Assembly (NCBI RefSeq): GCF_001419985.1
Contig: NZ_LJAL01000002.1
Location: 310,001 to 374,000, forward strand
Length of the DNA stretch: 64,000 nt
Source of the DNA: Loktanella sp. 5RATIMAR09
Lineage (GTDB): Bacteria; Pseudomonadota; Alphaproteobacteria; Rhodobacterales; Rhodobacteraceae
Direction of reading: 5' to 3'
The notes beneath the pieces are model-generated. The model worked only from the letters and a program-made list of their open reading frames with translations. It was not told the DNA's origin and searched no databases. Shown piece by piece: positions 57,172-64,000 of this stretch. Within the stretch, counting starts at the first letter, position 1, and the number at the start of each line of letters is the position of its first letter. A program made the translations under genes and the position numbers.

Positions 57172-57906
57172 ATGGTGAAACGTCCGACAAAAAAGAACAC
57201 ATCCGGTCGCGGGCAACGCGATTTGCATGTGAAGGTGAAAACCGCCCGCGGGCGCAAGCTCAGCTCGACCCAATGGTTGCAACGGCAGCTGAACGATCCT
57301 TACGTCAAGCGTGCTCAGGCCGATGGGTATCGCGGCCGCGCGGCCTATAAAATTCTTGAGCTGGACGACAAGTACCGTTTTCTGGTGCCGGGCGCCCGTA
57401 TTGTCGATCTGGGCTGCGCGCCGGGTGGGTGGCTGCAAGTTGCCGTCAAACGCGCCAATACGCTGGGCGAACGCACCAGCAAGGCGCAGGGTTTTGTGCT
57501 TGGTGTGGACCTGCAAGAGGTTGAACCGATTGCAGGGGCCGAAATTCACCAGCTGGATTTCATGGAAGACGATGCCGACGTGAAGGTCAAGGAATGGCTG
57601 GGCGGCAAGGCAAATGTCGTGATGTCCGACATGGCGGCCTCGGCGTCGGGGCATAAACAGACCGACCACAACAGGATTATCGCGCTGTGCGAAGCGGCGG
57701 CCTATTTCGCATTCGACGTGCTGGAAGAGGGCGGCACCTTTGTCGCCAAGGTGCTGGCAGGCGGGGCCGAGGGCGATTTGCAAAAACTGCTGAAGGCGCG
57801 GTTTACGAAGGTGGCAAATGTGAAACCGCCCGCGTCACGATCGGATAGTTCGGAAAAATTTGTTGTGGCCACAGGATTTAAGGGCGGTGAAGGCGGCGAG
57901 GCATAA
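57172..57906 (+). CDS. rlmE: 23S rRNA (uridine2552-2'-O)-methyltransferase
   Basis: FtsJ-family SAM-dependent 2'-O-methyltransferase acting on U2552 of the 50S subunit. The 244-residue protein has a basic N-terminal extension (about 1-35), the SAM-binding [11 protein letters not shown], the catalytic K-D-K-E set including DMAASASGH and FVAKVL. It is longer than E. coli RlmE (209 residues), due to the N-terminal extension and tail. It forms a unit with the phosphatase gene. Confidence 0.94.
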   Translation: MVKRPTKKNTSGRGQRDLHVKVKTARGRKLSSTQWLQRQLNDPYVKRAQADGYRGRAAYKILELDDKYRFLVPGARIVDLGCAPGGWLQVAVKRANTLGERTSKAQGFVLGVDLQEVEPIAGAEIHQLDFMEDDADVKVKEWLGGKANVVMSDMAASASGHKQTDHNRIIALCEAAAYFAFDVLEEGGTFVAKVLAGGAEGDLQKLLKARFTKVANVKPPASRSDSSEKFVVATGFKGGEGGEA

Positions 57907-57986
57907 GGCCGTCAACGCAGCAAGGAATTTGCAAATAGCTCAGCGGTTTCTTATCATTCACTGACCGAGGTTGAGAGAGCGGATAA

Positions 57987-58178
57987 GTGAAGAGCGCGAT
58001 ACGTTTCATAATAGGTCTGCTGATGCCCATTATCCTGATCGGGTCTGGCGGTGCGTTGTTCGGCTGGGGGCTCGAAAATGATTGGGATTACATTGCTTGG
58101 GCCGGTATCGGTCTGATTGGGGCCGGGATCATCTGGGGCCTTGTTGTATGGCTCTGGGTAGATTTGCATACGTGGTGA
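57987..58178 (+). CDS. Small two-span membrane protein
   Basis: A 63-residue protein of very hydrophobic character with two predicted membrane helices (about 6-28 and 36-58) and the charged loop LENDWDY between. It starts with GTG behind a weak GAG site, and no homologue is recognised. Codon use looks ordinary. It could be a small regulatory membrane protein; the frame could also be chance, although two clean helices in 63 codons are unlikely by accident. Confidence 0.5.
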   Translation: MKSAIRFIIGLLMPIILIGSGGALFGWGLENDWDYIAWAGIGLIGAGIIWGLVVWLWVDLHTW

Positions 58179-58233
58179 TGACGCGCTGAAAATGATGCCT
58201 GCTACCCTGTGCATGCCAAAGGCTGCGTCATCA
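58176..58233 (+). other. Inverted repeat at the end of the small membrane-protein gene
   Basis: TGATGACGC and GCGTCATCA pair perfectly around a 40-base loop; the left arm contains the TGA stop. No T-tract. It may end or protect the transcript. Confidence 0.35.
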
Positions 58234-58343
58234 TCCGATCTTTCATTATCAATCAGCGTCCGTTGTTTTTGGCAGTAAACAAATATCCGGTGAGTGGAAC
58301 ATTCCCTAGATCGGAATATATCCAGTTCCGAGTATGTTGGTCT

Positions 58344-58357
58344 GCTTGCCGGCAAGC
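58344..58357. promoter_or_regulatory. Palindrome upstream of glpD
   Basis: GCTTGCCGGCAAGC is a perfect 14-base palindrome, and a related GTAAGCTTGC follows after four bases. It is 71 bases before the glpD start. It does not resemble the GlpR sites I know, so the binding protein is unidentified. Confidence 0.35.
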
Positions 58358-58427
58358 ATTGGTAAGCTTGCGACATGCACCCATGCGGCAGGCGCGCCAA
58401 ACCGACGAAAACAAAAAGAGGCACAAT

Positions 58428-59969
58428 ATGAGCGCGGACTTTGACGTCTTTATTATTGGTGGTGGCATCAACGGCTGTGGTATCGCGCGCGATGCGGCGG
58501 GGCGGGGCCTTTCGGTGGGGCTAGCCGAAATGAACGATCTGGGCTGGGCCACGTCATCTGCCTCGACCAAGCTGTTCCACGGCGGTCTGCGTTATCTGGA
58601 GTTTTTCGAGTTCGGTCTGGTGCGCAAGGCCCTTGTCGAACGCGAAGTCCTGCTGAAAAACATGCCGCATATCAGTTGGCCGATGCGTTTTGTGCTGCCG
58701 TATCACAAAGACATGCGGTTTGAAAATGACACGCCCACGTCGAAACTGCTCTCGACCGTCATGCCGTGGATGAAGGGCCGTCGGCCTGCGTGGTTGATCC
58801 GGCTAGGGCTGTTTCTTTATGACCACCTTGGCGGTCGCAAAATCCTGCCAGGCACTACAACTGTTGATTTGACGACGGCGGCCACGGGCGCACCGCTGCA
58901 GGACAAATTTCAAACGGCCTATGAATACTCCGATTGCTGGGTCGAAGATGCGCGCCTTGTCGTCCTGAACGCCCGTGATGCCGAGGAACGCGGGGCCACT
59001 GTCATGACCCGCACCAAGGTGATCAGTGCGGCCCGCGTTGACGGGCACTGGGAAATCGTGACCGAACATGATGGCGTCCAACAGACGCATACGGCACGCG
59101 CGCTGGTCAATGCAGGCGGACCTTGGGTCGAAAATATCGTGCGCGATGTGGCGCGGCTGAACACATCCGAAGGGGTGCGTCTGGTGCGCGGCAGCCATAT
59201 TGTGACCAAGAAACTTTTCGATCACGACAAAAGCTATTTCTTTCAAGGCGTTGACGGGCGGATCATCTTTGCGATCCCCTATGAGATGGATTTCACCCTG
59301 ATTGGCACCACCGACGCCGAGCACGAAAACCTGTCTGAAAAGCCCTATGCGACCGATGAAGAGCAAGACTATCTTTGCGCGTTCGCGTCGCAATATTTCG
59401 AAAAGCCCGTGACCCGCAATGATGTGGTCTGGAGCTATTCAGGCGTGCGGCCGCTCTATGACGACGGAGCGAAATCCGCCACGGCGGCGACCCGCGATTA
59501 TGTGTTGTCACTGGATCAAAACGGCGCGCCGCTTTTGAACATCTTTGGCGGCAAGATCACGACCTATCGCAAACTGGCCGAGAATGCGTTGAAAAAACTG
59601 ACCCCGCTGATTGGTGGCGGTGATCCATGGACGGCTGACGCCGCGTTGCCGGGGGGCGATTTCAAGGTCACGGACCGCGACCGACTCGTCACCGATCTGG
59701 CGGCGGATTATTCGTTTCTGGATACCCGTTGGGCGCTGCGCCTGATCAAGGCCTACGGCACCGAAGCGCGCGCTATTCTGGGCGACGCCAAGGCGGTGGA
59801 TGATCTGGGGCAGGATTTCGGCGCGACACTGACCGAGGCCGAGGTCAAATGGCTGATGGCCCGCGAATATGCCCGCAGCGCCGAAGATATCGTCTGGCGG
59901 CGCTCCAAGCTTGGCCTGCGCATGACGCAGGATCAAATCGCGGCCCTTGACGCTTTTATGGTGGCTTGA
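58428..59969 (+). CDS. glpD: Glycerol-3-phosphate dehydrogenase (aerobic)
   Basis: FAD-linked oxidation of glycerol-3-phosphate to dihydroxyacetone phosphate, feeding electrons to ubiquinone at the inner membrane. The 513-residue protein has the dinucleotide motif FIIGGGINGCGIARDAAGRG (residues 7-26), WATSSASTKLFHGGLRYLE and the C-terminal domain of the GlpD family. I start at MSADFDVFII; 73 codons further upstream have no family resemblance. It precedes glpK by 25 bases. Confidence 0.95.
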   Translation: MSADFDVFIIGGGINGCGIARDAAGRGLSVGLAEMNDLGWATSSASTKLFHGGLRYLEFFEFGLVRKALVEREVLLKNMPHISWPMRFVLPYHKDMRFENDTPTSKLLSTVMPWMKGRRPAWLIRLGLFLYDHLGGRKILPGTTTVDLTTAATGAPLQDKFQTAYEYSDCWVEDARLVVLNARDAEERGATVMTRTKVISAARVDGHWEIVTEHDGVQQTHTARALVNAGGPWVENIVRDVARLNTSEGVRLVRGSHIVTKKLFDHDKSYFFQGVDGRIIFAIPYEMDFTLIGTTDAEHENLSEKPYATDEEQDYLCAFASQYFEKPVTRNDVVWSYSGVRPLYDDGAKSATAATRDYVLSLDQNGAPLLNIFGGKITTYRKLAENALKKLTPLIGGGDPWTADAALPGGDFKVTDRDRLVTDLAADYSFLDTRWALRLIKAYGTEARAILGDAKAVDDLGQDFGATLTEAEVKWLMAREYARSAEDIVWRRSKLGLRMTQDQIAALDAFMVA

Positions 59970-59994
59970 AACAAAAGACTAAAAGGGGGGAACC

Positions 59995-61485
59995 ATGACT
60001 TATATTCTGGCCATCGACCAAGGCACCACATCCAGCCGCGCAATTATCTTTGATGCAGATATGCGGATCAAAGCGACCGCGCAGGAGGAATTCCCTCAGC
60101 ATTTCCCCCAATCGGGCTGGGTGGAACATGACCCATCCGATATCTGGTCGTCCGTCGCGTCCACCTGCCGTGGTGCGATTGAAAAAGCGGGCATTACGGC
60201 CGCTGATGTGGCCGCGATTGGGATTACCAACCAACGCGAAACCACGGTGGTCTGGGACAAAAAGACCGGCGAGCCGATCCATAACGCCATCGTCTGGCAG
60301 GACCGGCGCACAGCGCCGTTTTGCGAGGAGTTGCGCCGCGAGGGGTTTGAAGCAACGATCACACAGAAAACCGGCCTTCTGGCAGACCCGTATTTTTCGG
60401 GCACCAAGGTGAATTACATCCTTGATAAGGTAGAGGGTGCACGCGCTCGCGCCGAGGCAGGCGAGCTGCTATTCGGCACTGTCGATTGCTATCTGATCTG
60501 GAAGCTGACAGGCGGTAAGCGGCACGTCACGGACGCCACAAATGCCGCCAGAACAATGCTTTATGACATTCGCAAAGGACGTTGGAGCACCACGATCTGT
60601 GACCGCTTCGGCATCCCTGCGGCCATGTTGCCCGAGGTCTTGGACTGCGCGGCCGATTTTGGCACCACACGCGCCGATCTGTTCGGCAAAGAGCTTCCGA
60701 TCCTCGGGGTCGCGGGCGATCAACAGGCCGCGACCATCGGGCAGGCGTGTTTTGAACCGGGGATGTTGAAATCAACCTACGGGACGGGCTGTTTCGCGCT
60801 GCTGAACACCGGCGATACGCTGGTGGAAAGCCAAAAACGTCTGCTGGGAACGATTGCCTATCAGTTTGATGGCAAGCCGACCTATGCGCTGGAAGGGTCG
60901 ATCTTTATCGCAGGCGCCGTGGTGCAGTGGTTGCGCGATGGGCTAAAAATTATCCGCGACGCGAAAGAAACCCAACCCTTGGCCGAAACGGCGGATCAGG
61001 GACAAGAGCTTTATCTCGTGCCCGCCTTTACCGGCCTTGGCGCGCCGTATTGGGATGCGGACGCACGCGGCGCGATTTACGGCCTGACGCGCAATTCAGG
61101 GCCCGCAGAGTTTGCGCGGGCTGCCTTGGAAAGCGTCGGTTTTCAAACCCGTGATCTGTTGGAGGCGATGAAGAGTGACTGGCAAGCCTCTGATACGGAT
61201 GGTGTTTTGCGGGTTGACGGTGGCATGAGTGCCTCGGATTGGTCGATGCAATTCCTGTCCGATATTATCGGCGCACCCGTGGACCGGCCTACGGTTTTAG
61301 AAACCACGGCGCTTGGTGCTGCGTGGTTGGCGGGGATGCGGGCGGGCGTTTATCCTGATCAGGCCGGATTTGCAGCGAACTGGGCATTGGACCAGCGGTT
61401 CGAGCCGCAGATGGATGAGGCTACGCGCGAACGGCGCTATGCAGGGTGGCGGGATGCGGTGAAGCGGACTTTGACGCAGGGATAG
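59995..61485 (+). CDS. glpK: Glycerol kinase
   Basis: ATP-dependent phosphorylation of glycerol to glycerol-3-phosphate, which GlpD then oxidises. The 496-residue FGGY kinase starts [17 protein letters not shown], has [12 protein letters not shown] and IVWQDRRT, the [10 protein letters not shown] and GTGCFALLN nucleotide-binding loops. GGGG lies nine bases upstream of the ATG. Operon with glpD; neither a GlpF facilitator nor a glp repressor gene is nearby. The stop lies three bases from the converging sulfotransferase stop. Confidence 0.96.
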   Translation: MTYILAIDQGTTSSRAIIFDADMRIKATAQEEFPQHFPQSGWVEHDPSDIWSSVASTCRGAIEKAGITAADVAAIGITNQRETTVVWDKKTGEPIHNAIVWQDRRTAPFCEELRREGFEATITQKTGLLADPYFSGTKVNYILDKVEGARARAEAGELLFGTVDCYLIWKLTGGKRHVTDATNAARTMLYDIRKGRWSTTICDRFGIPAAMLPEVLDCAADFGTTRADLFGKELPILGVAGDQQAATIGQACFEPGMLKSTYGTGCFALLNTGDTLVESQKRLLGTIAYQFDGKPTYALEGSIFIAGAVVQWLRDGLKIIRDAKETQPLAETADQGQELYLVPAFTGLGAPYWDADARGAIYGLTRNSGPAEFARAALESVGFQTRDLLEAMKSDWQASDTDGVLRVDGGMSASDWSMQFLSDIIGAPVDRPTVLETTALGAAWLAGMRAGVYPDQAGFAANWALDQRFEPQMDEATRERRYAGWRDAVKRTLTQG

Positions 61486-61487
61486 CG

Positions 61488-62084
61488 CTATCGCCGCCCC
61501 ATTTCCCACACCGCGAATTCCGCGGCGCGCTTGTCGCGCAGCTTTGCTTCGGCCTCTGGTGATAAGGACAACTCCATCGCAGGCGAGACGTTTTTCTGTT
61601 TGAGCGTGATGGTCATTTCCAACCGCTCTTGCAAATACCCGATCACTTTATCCCATTGTTCGTACTGAAAAAGATGCTGCACGCCGATCTCGCCGTCATT
61701 GATCCGCAGGAACTTGTTCTGTGACCCCACGTTGGCAAAAGGGGCCGGGCTGCCTTTGCAGTACTCCAGCACGAAGTCATCGAAACTGATGTCGCGGGTG
61801 CTGTTTTCGTGGCCGATCAGATCAGGCCGTGTGCGATAGCGGTACCAGCTTCCTAGCCAGTCTACGGGATTGCGCACAACCGCCATCAATTCGGGCTTTT
61901 GCCCGCCGGCCTGTGCAAAAAACGGCTTCAAGAATCGCTTATAGCGATAGCACGGCGCATGTTTGAGGTGCGGCGGGTCGCGCAACACCATCGACGCGCG
62001 CGGTGCCAAAGCGCCTTCCAAGGCGGTTGATCCGGTCTTGGGCACCGCCAGCAGCACCAGATTTTCTTTCCAGAAAACAAGCAT
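61488..62084 (-). CDS. Sulfotransferase-family protein
   Basis: A 198-residue protein with PAPS-binding-type 5' loop VPKTGSTALEGAL (about 14-26) and VVRNPVDWLGSWYRYR, the 3'-phosphate loop typical of sulfotransferases. Roseobacters carry several such short proteins, often linked to surface polysaccharide sulfation, but the acceptor is unknown. The protein is at the short end of the family. It faces away from recA and shares the intergenic region with it. Confidence 0.85.
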   Translation of the reverse strand: MLVFWKENLVLLAVPKTGSTALEGALAPRASMVLRDPPHLKHAPCYRYKRFLKPFFAQAGGQKPELMAVVRNPVDWLGSWYRYRTRPDLIGHENSTRDISFDDFVLEYCKGSPAPFANVGSQNKFLRINDGEIGVQHLFQYEQWDKVIGYLQERLEMTITLKQKNVSPAMELSLSPEAEAKLRDKRAAEFAVWEMGRR

Positions 62085-62185
62085 TTGATCGCCGTCTTTC
62101 GTGTTTTGTGGGGCTCATGCTACGGCATAAACCATTCCTTAACCACTCTTGGATGAAGGTTAATCCTGAAAATTTATGTTGCAAT

Positions 62186-62200
62186 GTTCTGCTTTTGATC
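62186..62200 (+). promoter_or_regulatory. Imperfect SOS-like sequence upstream of recA
   Basis: GTTC-N7-GATC, one mismatch from the GTTC-N7-GTTC consensus, 14 bases upstream of the perfect box. A second LexA contact is possible but weak. Confidence 0.3.
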
Positions 62201-62213
62201 TCATTAACGATGA

Positions 62214-62228
62214 GAACACAATAAGAAC
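62214..62228 (-). promoter_or_regulatory. SOS (LexA) box of recA
   Basis: GAAC-ACAATAA-GAAC on the plus strand, which is GTTC-N7-GTTC on the minus strand, the alphaproteobacterial LexA consensus. It lies 51 bases before the recA ATG. Confidence 0.9.
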
Positions 62229-62278
62229 AAAAGCAGTGATTGCCGCCCCTTGGGCAGCGTGAAATAAGGACCGGACAC

Positions 62279-63361
62279 ATGGCAACGGCAGAACTTCTCA
62301 AAATGACAGATAAAAAGACCGCAGATAAAGAAAAGGCGCTCGAAAGCGCGCTGGCACAGATCGAACGCCAGTTCGGTAAAGGGTCCATCATGAAGCTGGG
62401 CGGGCAGAACCAGATGCCCGAAATCGAGGCGACATCGACCGGTTCGCTGGGGCTGGATATCGCGCTGGGAATTGGTGGTCTGCCCAAGGGCCGCGTGATC
62501 GAGATTTACGGGCCGGAATCGTCGGGTAAAACTACGCTGACCCTGCATTCCATCGCGGAAGAGCAGAAAAAGGGCGGTGTTTGCGCCTTTGTGGACGCCG
62601 AACATGCGCTTGATCCGCAATACGCAAGAAAGCTTGGTGTGAACCTCGATGAGCTGCTGATTTCGCAGCCCGATACCGGTGAACAGGCGCTTGAGATCGT
62701 GGATACGCTGGTACGTTCCGGTGCTGTGAGCCTTGTAGTTGTTGACTCTGTGGCGGCGCTGACGCCGAAATCCGAACTTGAAGGTGATATGGGCGACAGC
62801 TCGGTTGGTGTGCATGCGCGCCTGATGTCGCAAGCCATGCGTAAACTGACAGGGTCGATCAACCGGTCCGGCTGTATGGTGATTTTCATCAACCAGATCC
62901 GCATGAAGATCGGCGTGATGTTCGGTTCGCCCGAAACCACAACGGGTGGTAACGCATTGAAATTTTATGCGTCTGTCCGTCTGGATATCCGCCGTATTGG
63001 TGCAATCAAGGACCGTGATGAGGTGGTGGGCAACGCCACCCGCGTCAAAGTGGTGAAGAACAAGGTGGCGCCGCCTTTCAAGCAGGTCGAGTTCGATATC
63101 ATGTACGGTGAAGGCATCTCCAAAACCGGCGAATTGCTGGATCTGGGTGTGAAGGCGGGGATTGTCGAGAAATCCGGCGCCTGGTTCAGCTATGGCGATG
63201 AGCGGATCGGGCAGGGACGTGAGAATTCGAAGGTCTTCCTGAAAGAGAATCCTGCGATTGCGCTTGAGATCGAGGATAAGATCCGCGCGGCGCACGGGCT
63301 TGAATTCGATATGGCCGACACCGGTGATAGCGATGGTGATGACGACCTTGTCGAAGTCTAA
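62279..63361 (+). CDS. recA: Recombinase RecA
   Basis: DNA-strand-exchange protein and SOS co-protease. The 360-residue protein has the N-terminal helix [15 protein letters not shown], Walker [11 protein letters not shown], the [15 protein letters not shown] strand, loop 1/2 residues through [20 protein letters not shown], and a C-terminal acidic tail ending [11 protein letters not shown] start at MATAELLKM, since RecA homologues begin nearby. The SOS box precedes it. No recX follows; a terminator, then alaS, does. Confidence 0.98.
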   Translation: MATAELLKMTDKKTADKEKALESALAQIERQFGKGSIMKLGGQNQMPEIEATSTGSLGLDIALGIGGLPKGRVIEIYGPESSGKTTLTLHSIAEEQKKGGVCAFVDAEHALDPQYARKLGVNLDELLISQPDTGEQALEIVDTLVRSGAVSLVVVDSVAALTPKSELEGDMGDSSVGVHARLMSQAMRKLTGSINRSGCMVIFINQIRMKIGVMFGSPETTTGGNALKFYASVRLDIRRIGAIKDRDEVVGNATRVKVVKNKVAPPFKQVEFDIMYGEGISKTGELLDLGVKAGIVEKSGAWFSYGDERIGQGRENSKVFLKENPAIALEIEDKIRAAHGLEFDMADTGDSDGDDDLVEV

Positions 63362-63387
63362 GCACCACAGATGATGGAATGAACGAA

Positions 63388-63415
63388 GGGTGCCGCAGCA
63401 GCGGTGCCCTTTTTT
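63388..63415 (+). terminator. Rho-independent terminator after recA
   Basis: GGGTGCCGC pairs with GCGGTGCCC (two G-U pairs) around AGCA, followed by six T. Confidence 0.92.
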
Positions 63416-63421
63416 GATGGC

Positions 63422-63449
63422 TGCCTCCGGCGGAAGTTTGATCGGACAT
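63422..63449 (+). repeat. 28-base dispersed repeat, copy B
   Basis: Matches copy A (24851-24878) at 27 of 28 positions and in the same orientation, immediately after the recA terminator. Here it is not part of any gene. Confidence 0.6.
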
Positions 63450-63538
63450 GAAAAGTGCTTCCCCGTTTGTTGGTGGACAGTGCCAAGAGGCGGGGCTATT
63501 TCTGCGAGATAATAGAAATATTTGCTTGAAAGTGCGCT

Positions 63539-64000
63539 ATGACCCGTCTCGCCGATATCCGCTCGACCTTTCTGAACTACTTTGGTTCGCAGGACCATGA
63601 GATCGTGGCTTCAAGCCCGTTGGTGCCACGCAACGACCCCACCCTGATGTTCGCCAATTCGGGCATGGTCCAGTTCAAGAACCTGTTCACGGGTGTCGAG
63701 ACACGCGATTACACCCGCGCCACCACCAGCCAGAAATGTGTACGGGCGGGAGGTAAACACAACGATCTTGATAACGTGGGCTACACTGCGCGCCACCATA
63801 CGTTTTTCGAGATGCTCGGCAATTTCAGCTTTGGCGATTATTTTAAAGAAGATGCGATCCGCTATGCGTGGGAATTGCTGACACGCGAATTCGGGATCGA
63901 CAAGAACCGTTTGCTTGTCACCGTGTACCATACCGATGACGAGGCCGCGGCGATCTGGAAGAAAGTAGCCGGTTTCTCGGATGACAAGATCATCCGCATT
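63539..64000 (+). CDS. alaS: Alanyl-tRNA synthetase, 5' part (runs off the window)
   Basis: Class II aminoacyl-tRNA synthetase; only the first 154 codons are present. [15 protein letters not shown], the [19 protein letters not shown] motif region and [18 protein letters not shown] are characteristic of the AlaRS catalytic core. The gene opens after recA, as in many proteobacteria, but separated by the recA terminator and a repeat. No recX lies between. Truncated only because the window ends. Confidence 0.96.
   Translation, partial: MTRLADIRSTFLNYFGSQDHEIVASSPLVPRNDPTLMFANSGMVQFKNLFTGVETRDYTRATTSQKCVRAGGKHNDLDNVGYTARHHTFFEMLGNFSFGDYFKEDAIRYAWELLTREFGIDKNRLLVTVYHTDDEAAAIWKKVAGFSDDKIIRI

Noticed and set aside
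56275..57783. 502-codon frame antisense to the phosphatase and rlmE
   Set aside because: It spans two well-supported genes on the opposite strand and has no domain.
62204..63598. 464-codon frame antisense to recA
   Set aside because: It covers the SOS box, recA and the recA terminator and cannot be real.

Overview
The window looks like chromosomal DNA of a marine Roseobacter-group alphaproteobacterium (Rhodobacterales, Rhodobacteraceae). Supporting signs are a class II (B12-dependent) ribonucleotide reductase, a Mur-like Fur protein without the usual CxxC, a citramalate synthase, a CckA hybrid kinase, an agl alpha-glucoside operon, a free-standing corrinoid methyltransferase with a RACo-like activator, a Roseobacter-style sulfotransferase, and an alphaproteobacterial SOS box before recA. 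No phage, insertion sequence, CRISPR array or plasmid function was seen. Almost all of it reads as core chromosome with one possible recent arrival (the 17.5-18.2 kb gene).

Layout. 0-1.3 kb: glycosyltransferase and a small Asp-tailed membrane protein, probably the edge of a surface-polysaccharide locus. 2-5.8 kb: nrdJ with a long leader and a strong terminator. 5.8-11.6 kb, minus strand: cupin, GNAT and enolase (coupled by ATGA overlaps), EamA transporter and Mur/Fur, PhzF, tyrS. 11.7-13.7 kb: anmK and an outer-membrane barrel protein. 13.7-17.3 kb, minus: phosphonomutase-like lyase coupled to Ada, aminotransferase, YjbR-like protein. 17.5-22.3 kb: BKACE enzyme, cysS, cimA and an NDUFAF6-like protein. 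22.3-28.9 kb: MFS transporter, cobB and cobA facing cbiD and cobK, followed by a DNA glycosylase and a carboxylesterase. 29-30.5 kb: a degenerate GGDEF protein and an HNH nuclease. 30.5-34.8 kb: zwf-pgl-pgi and a prepilin-peptidase-like protein without catalytic aspartates. 34.9-42.5 kb: tRNA-Gly, RACo-like activator, guaB, rsmB, cckA. 42.5-52.6 kb: glk, beta-glucosidase and a LacI regulator diverging from aglEFGAK. 52.7-55.8 kb: HpaI-type aldolase, then the corrinoid methyltransferase, methylene-THF reductase and a small 'virulence factor' family protein. 56-64 kb: ppx/gppA, rlmE, glpD, glpK, sulfotransferase, recA and the start of alaS.

How the parts work together. Sugar metabolism is the main theme. 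The agl transporter imports alpha-glucosides, AglA and the GH1 enzyme release glucose, Glk phosphorylates it, and zwf-pgl-pgi feed the Entner-Doudoroff/pentose routes. LacI-type palindromes lie both in the lacI-aglE intergenic region and immediately before zwf, so the two loci may share regulation. The second theme is cobalamin. The window has B12 synthesis genes (cobB, cobA, cbiD, cobK) and B12 users (NrdJ and the free-standing methyltetrahydrofolate:corrinoid methyltransferase with its activator), which fits a methionine synthase split into separate proteins. Several regulatory sites can be read directly: a perfect SOS box at recA, a full CtrA-type site before cckA, near-consensus DnaA boxes before nrdJ, and hairpins between genes of the agl operon.
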